From a bacterium (lineage in GTDB: Bacteria; Bacillota; Clostridia; Oscillospirales; Oscillospiraceae): a DNA stretch of 36,602 nt. The notes under the pieces were generated by a model. That model searched no databases, was not told the DNA's origin, and saw only the letters and a program-made list of their open reading frames with translations. Below are positions 24,544-33,475 of the stretch, one piece after another; positions within the stretch are counted from its first letter, which is position 1; each line of letters begins with the position of its first letter. The stretch is taken from the NCBI GenBank assembly GCA_019424865.1, contig JAHYYS010000020.1:1-36602 (forward strand). Reading direction: 5' to 3'. The position numbers and the translations under genes are program-made.

Positions 24544-26106
24544 GTGGCTGATATCAGGAAAGAGCAGGAGCGGGACGAGCTGCACCGGGCGATCTGGGCC
24601 ATCGCGGATGAGCTGCGGGGCGCGGTGGACGGCTGGGATTTCAAGAACTACGTGTTGGGCACCATGTTCTACCGCTACATCTCGGAAAACCTCTGCAATT
24701 ACATCAACGCCGGCGAGATCGAGGCCGGTAATGCCGACTTTGACTACGCCAAGCTGTCCGACGAGGAGGCTGAGGAGGCCCGGGAGGGGCTGGTGCAGGA
24801 AAAGGGCTTCTTCATCCTGCCCAGTGAGCTGTTCTGCAACGTCCGCGCCAGGGCGGCTGGGGACGAGAACCTGAACGAGACGCTGGAGACGGTCTTCCGT
24901 CACATTGAAAGCTCCGCCCAGGGCAGTGAGTCCGAGGGCAGCTTTGCCGGACTGTTTGACGACTATGACGTGAACAGCAACAAGCTGGGTGCCACCGTGT
25001 CCAAGCGGAACGAGAAGTTGGTGAAGCTCCTCAACGGTGTGGCCGATATGAAGCTGGGCGACGTGAAGGACCACCAGATCGATGCCTTTGGCGACGCCTA
25101 TGAGTACCTGATGACCATGTACGCCAGCAACGCCGGAAAATCCGGCGGCGAGTTCTTCACACCGGCGGACGTGTCCGAGCTGCTGACCCGCCTGGGCACC
25201 GTGGGCAAGACCGAGGTCAACAAGGTCTACGACCCCGCCTGCGGCTCCGGCTCTCTGCTGCTGAAGGCGGTGAAGGTGCTGGGCCGCGATGCCGTCCGCA
25301 GTGGCTTCTACGGCCAGGAGATCAATATCACCACCTACAACCTGTGCCGCATCAACATGTTCCTCCACGACATCGGCTTTGACAAGTTCGACATCGCCTG
25401 CGAGGACACTCTGACCAATCCCCAACACTGGGACGATGAGCCCTTTGAGCTGATCGTCTCCAATCCCCCCTACTCCATCAAGTGGGCTGGGGACGACAAC
25501 CCCCTGCTGATCAACGATCCCCGCTTTGCCCCCGCCGGGGTGCTGGCCCCCAAGAGCAAGGCAGATCTGGCCTTTATCATGCACAGCCTCAGCTGGCTGG
25601 CGTCCAACGGCACCGCCGCCATCGTCTGCTTCCCCGGCATCCTGTACCGGGGCGGTACGGAGAAGAAGATCCGCCAGTACCTGATCGACAACAACTTCAT
25701 CGACTGCGTGATCCAACTGCCCAGCAACCTGTTCTTCGGCACCAGCATCGCCACCTGCATCATGGTGCTGAAAAAGAACAAGGCGGATAGCAAGACCTTG
25801 TTCATCGACGCCTCCGGCGAGTGCGTCAAGGTGACCAACAACAATAAGCTGACGCCGGAGAACATCGACCGCATCGTGGACACCTTCGCCGGCCACGCCG
25901 AGGTCGCCCACTTCTCCCATCTGGCTGCCTATGAGGAGATCCGGGAGCAGGAGTACAACCTGTCCGTCTCCACCTATGTGGAGCAGGAGGACACCCGGGA
26001 GGTCATCGACATCACCGCGCTGAATGCCGAGATTGAGAAGATCGTGGCCCGGGAGCAGGTGCTGCGGGCGGAGATTGACAAGATCATTGGAGAGATCGAA
26101 GCATGA
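24544..26106 (+). CDS. hsdM: Type I restriction-modification system, methyltransferase subunit
   Basis: N6-adenine DNA methyltransferase of a type I complex (M2S, or R2M2S with hsdR); 520 residues. N-terminal helical HsdM domain (LHRAIWAIADELRGAV, FYRYISENL). Then GGEFFTPADVSELL, motif I DPACGSGSLL (from 230) for S-adenosylmethionine, and the catalytic motif NPPY (307-310). GTG start with GGGAGGA ten bases upstream. Its stop overlaps the ATG of the next gene (ATGA). Codon use is GC-rich, unlike the two accessory genes embedded further on. Confidence 0.97.
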   Translation: MADIRKEQERDELHRAIWAIADELRGAVDGWDFKNYVLGTMFYRYISENLCNYINAGEIEAGNADFDYAKLSDEEAEEAREGLVQEKGFFILPSELFCNVRARAAGDENLNETLETVFRHIESSAQGSESEGSFAGLFDDYDVNSNKLGATVSKRNEKLVKLLNGVADMKLGDVKDHQIDAFGDAYEYLMTMYASNAGKSGGEFFTPADVSELLTRLGTVGKTEVNKVYDPACGSGSLLLKAVKVLGRDAVRSGFYGQEINITTYNLCRINMFLHDIGFDKFDIACEDTLTNPQHWDDEPFELIVSNPPYSIKWAGDDNPLLINDPRFAPAGVLAPKSKADLAFIMHSLSWLASNGTAAIVCFPGILYRGGTEKKIRQYLIDNNFIDCVIQLPSNLFFGTSIATCIMVLKKNKADSKTLFIDASGECVKVTNNNKLTPENIDRIVDTFAGHAEVAHFSHLAAYEEIREQEYNLSVSTYVEQEDTREVIDITALNAEIEKIVAREQVLRAEIDKIIGEIEA

Positions 26107-26852
26107 GAGGTGAGCAGGAAACCAACTGCCTCACAAGGGTAAAGCAAAATTTGGGCAGAAATTCGGTGCATTACTTTTGCAGTGACCCGCAAAAGATTAT
26201 TCGTATTTTGAAAAGTGCAAGGCCCAATCCCGCACAGAGCAACTTTCCGGACTTTTTGTTTGAAAACGGTTTTATTGAGCACTTTCAAATCACCGCGTCG
26301 AGAGAAACAAGGAAAGGTGCGGAACATAGACAGAGACAAGCACAGTTTTGTAAAGAGGCGGAACAGCGATTCCAAAGAATGGGCCGCGAGTTGAACGATG
26401 ACCCGCCCGCAAATAGCCTGACTCGTGAAATTTGTGAAATGGAAGCGCCGCCATACAGTTATGAGATGTATGAAGCATCGTTTCGAAAAAACTGGCAGCA
26501 TCATATTAATTCACTTCAAAAGTATATCGGTTGCCGTGATGTCGGTATTTTCCTGGTGGAGTATCAGGGGCCGCTTTTTAAGACAATGCAGTACGGCAGG
26601 TTCACAGGCTTTTATCATTTGCATCAAGATGCCCCAATGCTGCGGTATACGGCAGCGTACCAAGACATGCTTTCCTATGTGATTTTTACGGATGGTCAAA
26701 ATTGTGAAGTGATCGAATTAGAACTTATACCCGTTTTACTGGAACAAGTGCCTTGCGATATTCGATTTGAACCAGGGCGATGGAAAGAACATCATATCAA
26801 TCTGGCCATCGATATGACGATAGATGGAAGCGAGCAGGAGGCGCTTACATGA
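26103..26852 (+). CDS. Unknown protein embedded between hsdM and hsdS
   Basis: 249 residues, linked by 4-base ATGA overlaps to hsdM upstream and hsdS downstream, so it is a built-in member of the operon. I do not recognise a named family. Visible: SDPQKIIRILKSARPNPA, then FPDFLFENGFIEHFQITAS followed by RETRKGAEHRQRQ, then SFRKNWQHHINSLQKY and FLVEYQGPLFKTM. The PDFLF...FIEHFQ strand pair is a possible nuclease-fold core of the PD-(D/E)xK type, but no clear ExK is present, so that is speculation. Base composition is lower in GC than hsdM. It may be a modulator, an anti-restriction sensor or a cargo defence gene. Confidence 0.8.
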   Translation: MRGEQETNCLTRVKQNLGRNSVHYFCSDPQKIIRILKSARPNPAQSNFPDFLFENGFIEHFQITASRETRKGAEHRQRQAQFCKEAEQRFQRMGRELNDDPPANSLTREICEMEAPPYSYEMYEASFRKNWQHHINSLQKYIGCRDVGIFLVEYQGPLFKTMQYGRFTGFYHLHQDAPMLRYTAAYQDMLSYVIFTDGQNCEVIELELIPVLLEQVPCDIRFEPGRWKEHHINLAIDMTIDGSEQEALT

Positions 26853-28093
26853 GCAGATTGGAAGAACTGATCCAGCAGCTTTGCCCGGATGGGGTGGAGT
26901 ATAAAGCTTTGGGAGAAATTGCGGTTGATATTTTTCGGGGGAATGGAATCAAGCGCGAACAGGTAACTGACAACGGTACTCCCTGTGTCCGATATGGCGA
27001 GATATATACGACATACGGGATCTGGTTTGATAAGTGCGTATCACACACAGACGAAAAAGAGATTCCTAATAAAAAGTATTTTGGATATGGGGATATTCTA
27101 TTTGCAATCACCGGAGAGAGCGTCGAAGAAATTGCAAAATCCACGGCTTATGTAGGACATGAAAAGTGTCTTGCCGGCGGAGATATTGTAGTACTCAAGC
27201 ATACGCAGAACCCGAAATATCTTTCGTATGCTCTTTCGACATCTTTTGCACAAGCACAGAAAAGCAAAGGCAAAGTAAAAAGCAAAGTCGTTCATTCCAG
27301 TGTACCGGCTATTAGAGACATCCGTATCCCCCTCCCCCCGCTCCCTGTCCAGCAGGAGATCGTCCGCATCCTGGATTCCTTTACGGAACTCACGGCGGAA
27401 CTCACGGCGGAACTCACGGCGGAACTCACGGCGAGGAAGAAGCAGTATGAGTATTATCGGGATGAGTTGCTGACTTTTGGGGAGATGGTCGAGTATAAGG
27501 AGTTTGGTCAAATTGCAACAATACAACGAGGTGCATCACCTCGACCAATTAAGAATTATATTACTTCGGATGATTCAGGCGTAAACTGGATAAAAATTGG
27601 TGATGTAAAACCTGGAGCAAAGTATATAACGGAAACGGAGGAAAAAATCACTCAGGAGGGAGCAAAAAAATCCAGATTTGTAAGAGAAAACGACTTTATA
27701 CTTTCTAATTCTATGAGTTTTGGCAGACCGTACATTGTAAAAACAACTGGCTGCATCCATGACGGGTGGCTATCAATTAGTGATTATCAAGAACATTTTT
27801 CTGCGGACTTTCTATATCATTTGCTCAGTTCTTATAAATATCAGGAAATTATGAAACAAAAAGCATCATTTGGCGGGGCCGTTCAAAATTTAAATGCTGA
27901 CATTGTCAGAGCTATTGAATTGCCTATTGTCCCGCTCAAAGAACAACACCGCATTGTCTCTATCCTCGACCACTTCGACGCCCTCTGCAACGACCTGACC
28001 AGCGGCCTCCCCGCCGAGATCGAGGCCCGCCGCAAGCAGTACGAATACTACCGGGACAAGCTGCTAAGTTTCGAGGTGAAAACAAATGTCTAA
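26849..28093 (+). CDS. hsdS: Type I restriction-modification system, specificity subunit
   Basis: DNA-recognition subunit of 414 residues. ATG at 26849 has AGGAGG upstream and overlaps the previous stop (ATGA). Two target recognition domains (about 20-165 and 215-365) are each followed by a conserved helix (RKKQYEYYRDELLTF and RRKQYEYYRDKLLSF), the usual internal repeat. Between them the central helix carries ELTA x4 (about residues 180-195). The recognition domains are AT-rich while the conserved helices are GC-rich, as expected from domain exchange. The next gene begins 8 bases before its stop. Confidence 0.96.
   Translation: MSRLEELIQQLCPDGVEYKALGEIAVDIFRGNGIKREQVTDNGTPCVRYGEIYTTYGIWFDKCVSHTDEKEIPNKKYFGYGDILFAITGESVEEIAKSTAYVGHEKCLAGGDIVVLKHTQNPKYLSYALSTSFAQAQKSKGKVKSKVVHSSVPAIRDIRIPLPPLPVQQEIVRILDSFTELTAELTAELTAELTARKKQYEYYRDELLTFGEMVEYKEFGQIATIQRGASPRPIKNYITSDDSGVNWIKIGDVKPGAKYITETEEKITQEGAKKSRFVRENDFILSNSMSFGRPYIVKTTGCIHDGWLSISDYQEHFSADFLYHLLSSYKYQEIMKQKASFGGAVQNLNADIVRAIELPIVPLKEQHRIVSILDHFDALCNDLTSGLPAEIEARRKQYEYYRDKLLSFEVKTNV
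27386..27433 (+). repeat. Four 12-bp TAEL repeats in hsdS
   Basis: Four exact tandem copies of gaactcacggcg encode ELTA units in the spacer helix of HsdS. In EcoR124-type enzymes the number of TAEL units sets the distance between the two half-sites recognised. A 12-bp unit keeps the frame when copies are added or lost, so the locus can change specificity by slippage. Confidence 0.93.
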
Positions 28094-29021
28094 TTATGTG
28101 CAAAAACGAGTTGATTACATAAATAATTGGCCAAAGAGTCAACCATTTTCAGCTGAACAGAATTATGAAAAACGATGCAATAACTTTATTGAAACACATC
28201 AAACATATCCATTTCGACCCGTGAAAGTATGGTGGTCAAATGATGATACCTATAACCGTACTATCTCTCATTTGATTGACAGCTTGGATATGATGCCATA
28301 TCACCCTAATTTTTCTTTTCAATTTATTTTTTCAGGGCTGGACTATTTTACTAACAAGTTATATTCAAAAAATACCACCTCAAACTTAAAACATACTATC
28401 GCTGATTTAGTCGCTCTTATACAGCAAAATGCTGATATAAAGAGAACACTTGATTCTCTTTTTGAGGTTCTTCCGGTAAACACGAGTTTATATCTGTACC
28501 AATGTTTGTATGGAAATTCCGGTCACAACTCAAACGTAAAAAACAGAGTATGTACCGATCAAAACAATTCACGGATACCTAACCATGACAGTATTACAAA
28601 TTTGGTATTTTCCAAATATGGTTATGATCCGGCAAATTACAATAATGGATTGATACGAAATGGAGCATTGCTCTACCGCAAAATGTTTGTTCTGGATACT
28701 GTGGAAATAAATGGGCAATCTATTACCATTTCTAACGAACTGCGTTTATATTTGTTGCTATGTGGGGTAATCTATTCTTTGCGAAATGATGCTCTACATG
28801 GTTCGTCTATGTCATCAACTAAAAGTAGCTTAACGTCGCCGGAACGGTATGCGTCAAACTACTATTGTTTCTTGACAACATATACGGTTTTAATGATAAT
28901 GCTTATCATGAAAACGATTACTGATCCGATGAACCAGAGTAAAAAGTACCTCGAGTTAAAAAACACTACTCTGGAAAATGTCCAGAATTTTAAACTTTTG
29001 TTTGGAAACCACATCAAATAA
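28086..29021 (+). CDS. Unknown protein with HEPN-like R-N-x3-H motif, between hsdS and hsdR
   Basis: 311 residues, starting 8 bases inside the end of hsdS and ending 12 bases before hsdR. Clearly AT-rich with different codon use from hsdM and hsdR, suggesting separate acquisition. No named family recognised. Near the C-terminus, SLRNDALHGSSMS contains R233-N234-x3-H238, the RNxxxH signature of HEPN ribonucleases, inside a helical region (LRLYLLLCGVIYSL before; NYYCFLTTYTVLMIMLIMKT after), as the four-helix HEPN fold would require. HEPN toxins such as PrrC/RloC and ApeA act in phage defence, and PrrC is linked to a type I restriction locus. Role here is inferred: abortive RNase, or another HEPN-like partner. 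Confidence 0.78.
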   Translation: MSNYVQKRVDYINNWPKSQPFSAEQNYEKRCNNFIETHQTYPFRPVKVWWSNDDTYNRTISHLIDSLDMMPYHPNFSFQFIFSGLDYFTNKLYSKNTTSNLKHTIADLVALIQQNADIKRTLDSLFEVLPVNTSLYLYQCLYGNSGHNSNVKNRVCTDQNNSRIPNHDSITNLVFSKYGYDPANYNNGLIRNGALLYRKMFVLDTVEINGQSITISNELRLYLLLCGVIYSLRNDALHGSSMSSTKSSLTSPERYASNYYCFLTTYTVLMIMLIMKTITDPMNQSKKYLELKNTTLENVQNFKLLFGNHIK

Positions 29022-29033
29022 CAGGTGATTTCA

Positions 29034-32000
29034 ATGCCCTATTTCAACATCGTCGCCGCCACAACTGAAAACACCGTGGTCACCTCCTACGAGCCGGTGA
29101 AAAAACGCTCTGACAGCTACCAGAGCGAGGCGGCGCTGGAGCGGGAGTTCATCCAGCTACTCACCCAGCAGGGCTATGCGTATCTGCCAATCCACCAGGA
29201 GGCCGACCTGATCGCCAACCTCCGCCGCCAACTGGAGGCCCTAAACGATTACCAGTTTACCGACAGCGAGTGGGAGCAGTTCTTCCAGAACGCCATTGCC
29301 AACCCCAACGAGCACATCGTGGAGAAGACCCGGAAGATCCAGGAGGACTTCGTACAGGTACTCCACCGGGACGACGGCACCTCCAAGAACATCTCCCTCA
29401 TCGACAAGAAGAACATCCACAACAACCGGCTCCAAGTCATCAACCAGTATGAGGTGAGCCAGGAGCAGGGGGCCAAGCACGACAACCGCTACGATGTGAC
29501 GGTGCTGGTCAACGGCCTGCCCTTGGTACATATCGAGCTCAAGCGCCGGGGCGTGGCCATCCGGGAGGCCTTTAACCAAATCGACCGCTACCAGCGGGAC
29601 TCCTTCTGGGCGGGGAGCGGCCTGTTCGAGTATGTGCAGATCTTTGTCATCTCCAACGGCACCAACACCAAGTACTACTCCAACTCCACCCGGTTCAACG
29701 CCATCCGGGAGGCGTCCTCCGGCAAAACCAAAAAGCAGAAGACCAGCAACAGCTTTGAGTTCACCTCCTTCTGGGCGGACGCCAATAACAAGGTGATCCC
29801 CGACCTCATCGACTTCACCCGCACCTTCTTCGCCAGGCACACCCTCCTGAATGTGCTGACCCGGTACTGTATTTTTACCTCTGAAAATATGCTGATGGTC
29901 ATGCGGCCTTATCAGATCACCGCCACCGAGCGGATCCTGAACCGCATCGAGATCGCCAACAACTACAAGAAGTACGGGACCATCCAGGGCGGTGGCTACA
30001 TCTGGCACACCACTGGCAGTGGCAAGACGCTGACCTCCTTCAAGACAGCCCGGCTGGCCTCCCAACTGAATTATATTGACAAGGTGCTGTTCGTGGTGGA
30101 CCGGAAGGATCTGGACTACCAGACCATGAAGGAATATGACCGCTTTGAAAAGGGAGCCGCCAACAGCAACACCTCCACCGCCATCCTGAAAAAGCAGCTG
30201 GAGGACGACAACGCCCATATCATCATCACCACCATCCAGAAACTGTCCACCTTCATCAAGAAATACCCGGCCCACGAGGTCTATCAGAAGCACGTGGTCA
30301 TCATCTTCGACGAGTGCCACCGCAGCCAGTTCGGCGACATGCACACGGCCATCGTGAAGAATTTCAAGAAATATCATCTGTTCGGCTTCACCGGCACCCC
30401 TATCTTTGCCGCCAATGCCCGGGCCGCCGGCGGGGCGCAGTTCTTCACCACCGCCCAGACCTTCGGCGACCAGCTCCACACCTACACCATCGTGGATGCC
30501 ATCAATGACAAGAATGTGCTGCCCTTCCGGGTGGACTATATCCGAACCATGGACGCCGAGCCGGACATTGACGACAAGGCGGTCTGGGACATCGACCGGG
30601 AAAAGGCCTTCATGGCGCCGGAGCGCATCGAACTGGTGACCCGGTACATCCTGGAACACTTCGACCAGAAGACCTATAGAGGGGACAAGACCTATCTGTT
30701 CCATACCCTCACCAACATCGCGGAGGTGGCCTCCGGCAAAAATGGCGCGGTGGATGAGATCAAGCAGAAACAGCGCCTCAGCGGCTTCAACTCCATCTTC
30801 GCGGTGGCCTCGGTGGACATGGCCAAGCTCTACTACCAGGAGTTCAAAAAGCAGATGGCAGCCGACCCCACAAAGAAACTGCGGGTGGCGACGATCTACA
30901 GCTACGGGGCCAACGAGGAGGAAGCGGACGGCATCCTGGACGAAGAGAACAGCGAGGACACCAGCGCCCTGGATCAGAACAGCCGGGATTTTCTGGACGC
31001 CGCCATCCGGGACTACAACGAGATGTTCCACACCAACTACTCCACCGACAGCGATAAGTTCCAAAACTACTACAAGGACGTCTCCCTGCGGATGAAGAAC
31101 AAGGAGCTGGATCTGCTGATCGTGGTGAATATGTTCCTCACCGGGTTCGACGCTACCACGCTGAATACCCTCTGGGTGGACAAGAACCTGAAGATGCACG
31201 GCCTCATCCAGGCTTTCAGCCGCACCAACCGCATCCTGAATTCCATCAAGACCTTCGGCAACATCGTCTGCTTCCGCAACCTGCAAAAGCGGGTGGATTC
31301 TGCTATTGCGCTGTTTGGCGACCGGGAGGCCGGCGGCATCGTTCTGCTGCACAAGTTCGATGACTACTACTACGGCTACACCACCCAGGACGGGAAGGAC
31401 AAGCCGGGCTATGTGGATATGATCAGAGAACTAACGGAGAAATTCCCGTTGACCGAGCCTCGCATTGAAGGGGAAGAGAATCAAAAAAAGTTTATCGCCC
31501 TGTTCGGGGCCATTCTTCGGATGCGGAATCTGCTGCTGTCCTTTGATGATTTCAAAGGCAAGGAACTGATCTCGGAACGGGATCTGCAGGATTACCTGGG
31601 CCGCTACCAAGATCTGCGGGACGAGTGGGTAAATCGTACAAAGGGCGAAAAAGAGGATATCACTGATGACATCGTCTTTGAGATTGAACTGATCCGTCAG
31701 ATCGAGATCAACATCGACTATATTCTGATGCTGGTGAAGAAGTACCACGATTCCAACTGCGATGACAAGGAGATCCTTGTTACCATCCAGAAGGCGGTAG
31801 ATGCCAGCCCCGAACTGCGGAGCAAGAAACAGCTCATTGAGATGTTTATCGCCGGTATCAACGACGTGGATGATGTGATGGCGGAGTGGCAAGGCTTTGT
31901 GGCAGCAGAGCGGGAGAAAGAACTGGTCCAAATCATTCAGGAAGAAAAACTCAAGGAGCCGGAGACGCGAAAGTTTCTGGAGAATGCCTTCCGTGACGGT

Positions 32001-32168
32001 GAGATCAAGACCACCGGGACGGACATTGATAAGTTGATGCCGCCGGTATCCCGGTTCGGCGGAGGCGGCGCCAGAGCCAAAAAGAAGCAGGGTGTGATCG
32101 ATAAGTTGAAAGGCTTCTTTGAGCGGTTCTTCGGAATAGGCGAAGCGAGTTTTGATAAAGTGAATTGA
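29034..32168 (+). CDS. hsdR: Type I restriction-modification system, restriction/translocase subunit
   Basis: Large subunit of 1044 residues that translocates and cuts unmodified DNA. ATG at 29034 has ACAGGTG nine bases upstream; a GTG 9 bases earlier is less likely. N-terminal nuclease core: Asp154 (YDVTV) and Glu168-x-Lys170 (HIELKRR). Helicase motor: GSGKT (328-332), DECH (426-429), FTGTPIF (motif III) and QAFSRTNR (motif VI). The C-terminal part is helical and ends KLKGFFERFFGIG after a Gly-rich loop. Complete and apparently intact; GC-rich like hsdM. Confidence 0.97.
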   Translation: MPYFNIVAATTENTVVTSYEPVKKRSDSYQSEAALEREFIQLLTQQGYAYLPIHQEADLIANLRRQLEALNDYQFTDSEWEQFFQNAIANPNEHIVEKTRKIQEDFVQVLHRDDGTSKNISLIDKKNIHNNRLQVINQYEVSQEQGAKHDNRYDVTVLVNGLPLVHIELKRRGVAIREAFNQIDRYQRDSFWAGSGLFEYVQIFVISNGTNTKYYSNSTRFNAIREASSGKTKKQKTSNSFEFTSFWADANNKVIPDLIDFTRTFFARHTLLNVLTRYCIFTSENMLMVMRPYQITATERILNRIEIANNYKKYGTIQGGGYIWHTTGSGKTLTSFKTARLASQLNYIDKVLFVVDRKDLDYQTMKEYDRFEKGAANSNTSTAILKKQLEDDNAHIIITTIQKLSTFIKKYPAHEVYQKHVVIIFDECHRSQFGDMHTAIVKNFKKYHLFGFTGTPIFAANARAAGGAQFFTTAQTFGDQLHTYTIVDAINDKNVLPFRVDYIRTMDAEPDIDDKAVWDIDREKAFMAPERIELVTRYILEHFDQKTYRGDKTYLFHTLTNIAEVASGKNGAVDEIKQKQRLSGFNSIFAVASVDMAKLYYQEFKKQMAADPTKKLRVATIYSYGANEEEADGILDEENSEDTSALDQNSRDFLDAAIRDYNEMFHTNYSTDSDKFQNYYKDVSLRMKNKELDLLIVVNMFLTGFDATTLNTLWVDKNLKMHGLIQAFSRTNRILNSIKTFGNIVCFRNLQKRVDSAIALFGDREAGGIVLLHKFDDYYYGYTTQDGKDKPGYVDMIRELTEKFPLTEPRIEGEENQKKFIALFGAILRMRNLLLSFDDFKGKELISERDLQDYLGRYQDLRDEWVNRTKGEKEDITDDIVFEIELIRQIEINIDYILMLVKKYHDSNCDDKEILVTIQKAVDASPELRSKKQLIEMFIAGINDVDDVMAEWQGFVAAEREKELVQIIQEEKLKEPETRKFLENAFRDGEIKTTGTDIDKLMPPVSRFGGGGARAKKKQGVIDKLKGFFERFFGIGEASFDKVN

Positions 32169-32201
32169 TTGGGTTTCTATTAAAGTAATATTTAATGTAA
32201 A

Positions 32202-32230
32202 CGGGTTATCCCAATTAAAATGTATATAAT
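32202..32230 (+). promoter_or_regulatory. Extended -10 promoter before the TcmP gene
   Basis: TATAAT (32225-32230) preceded by TGTA (extended -10 form), in an AT-rich 100-base gap after hsdR; the -35 region (cgggtt) is poor. It gives the TcmP pair its own transcription start, separate from hsdR. Confidence 0.55.
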
Positions 32231-32272
32231 GGATAAGTATACCCACAGATGGACAGGAAAGCGAGGAAACAT

Positions 32273-33475
32273 ATGGCAAAGAAAAATGATGATTTTTTCT
32301 TAGAGAAAAAGCCTTGGTCTGTTGTAAAAGATGAAATCCTTGGTTGCTATTTTAAACCGTATGTTTCTAAGATTCTCCATACATATAAGCCTTTAGTTTA
32401 TGTGGATTGCTTTGCAGGTAAAGGAAAGTTTGAGGATGGCAATAGAGGCTCACCGTTAATTGCATTGGAGATTATCGATCAATGTCGCGCCAGCACAACA
32501 ATGCAACAGGCTCAAATCAATGCCACATTCATTGATCTGAACTATGCCGATGATCTTCGACGAAATCTTGGCTCCTATCCATGGGTGAAAATCGTATCCG
32601 GAAAATACGAGGACAATATAAAGACTATTTTACGAGGTAAAGAAAACTGCAATATTTTCCTCTATATTGATCCTTACGGAATCAAGGCATTGCAGTGCTC
32701 CCTTTTTGATGAATTTGCTCAAGGCCATTTTAATTCTATTGAGTTGCTTATTAACCTAAATTCCTTTGGCTTTATTCGAGAGGCTTGCCATGCATTGGGG
32801 ACAACTTTTGACGATACAACGCTGTTTGCCGACCTTGTGGAGTATGAGCCGACAAGAATGGATGCCTCTGAAAAATCCATTAGCGAACTTAATGAAATTG
32901 CTGGTGGAGACTATTGGAAACCTATTATAGTCGCATACAAAAAAGGAGAAATTGACGGGTATGATGCAGAAGCCCTGTTTGCGGAAAAGTACTGCATGAG
33001 GCTTAGAAAAAGTTATAAATATGTTTTGAATATGCCTTTGCGGATAAAAAAAGGCCAAAGGCCAAAGTATAGGCTTATTCATGCGACAAATCACCGAGAT
33101 GGATGTCTTTTAATGGTTGATAATATCTGCAATAGGTGGGAAGCTTTGCAGGAAATTCAGTCAGGAGGACAAATGCAACTCTGGGCTGAGAATTTTGATA
33201 ACCAAGCTGTAGATGAAGACGATATTGAGGAAAAGACGATTTTGCATTTTTCCCAATATAATTGCTTGACATCTCTCCACGATGCTTTGGCTATGTTTTT
33301 CATGAATTATGGACCAATTTGCTCCACTGGGTACGTTAAAAAGATTCTAAAAGGCCTCGAAGAAGATAAACGACTATTGGTATTAAGAAATCCAGATTAT
33401 ACATCCCGAGGGAAAAAGACTGCCTTTATGACTGAAGGAAAGGGACAAAAAATTTCTGTGAGGTGGATAAGGTGA
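32273..33475 (+). CDS. tcmP: TcmP-family (three-Cys-motif partner) protein
   Basis: 400 residues. ATG at 32273 is chosen for GCGAGGAA six bases upstream; an in-frame start 24 bases earlier lacks a site. The layout looks like an S-adenosylmethionine-binding Rossmann fold: VDCFAGKGKF (Asp45 to Phe54), NATFIDLNYADDLRRNL (second strand) and LYIDPYGIKAL (Asp133), where amino-methyltransferases carry DPPY. The opening (FFLEKKPWSVVKDEIL) and GSPLIALEI match my memory of the TcmP family, named because it is usually encoded next to a protein with a three-cysteine motif; that partner follows here with a 4-base overlap. AT-rich. The C-terminus looks like a winged helix (GYVKKILKGLEEDKRLLVL). Activity unknown; nucleic-acid modification is a guess. 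Confidence 0.85.
   Translation: MAKKNDDFFLEKKPWSVVKDEILGCYFKPYVSKILHTYKPLVYVDCFAGKGKFEDGNRGSPLIALEIIDQCRASTTMQQAQINATFIDLNYADDLRRNLGSYPWVKIVSGKYEDNIKTILRGKENCNIFLYIDPYGIKALQCSLFDEFAQGHFNSIELLINLNSFGFIREACHALGTTFDDTTLFADLVEYEPTRMDASEKSISELNEIAGGDYWKPIIVAYKKGEIDGYDAEALFAEKYCMRLRKSYKYVLNMPLRIKKGQRPKYRLIHATNHRDGCLLMVDNICNRWEALQEIQSGGQMQLWAENFDNQAVDEDDIEEKTILHFSQYNCLTSLHDALAMFFMNYGPICSTGYVKKILKGLEEDKRLLVLRNPDYTSRGKKTAFMTEGKGQKISVRWIR

Noticed and set aside
29241..31352. 703-codon open frame antisense to hsdR
   Set aside because: It is a shadow of hsdR; the sense strand carries all helicase motifs.
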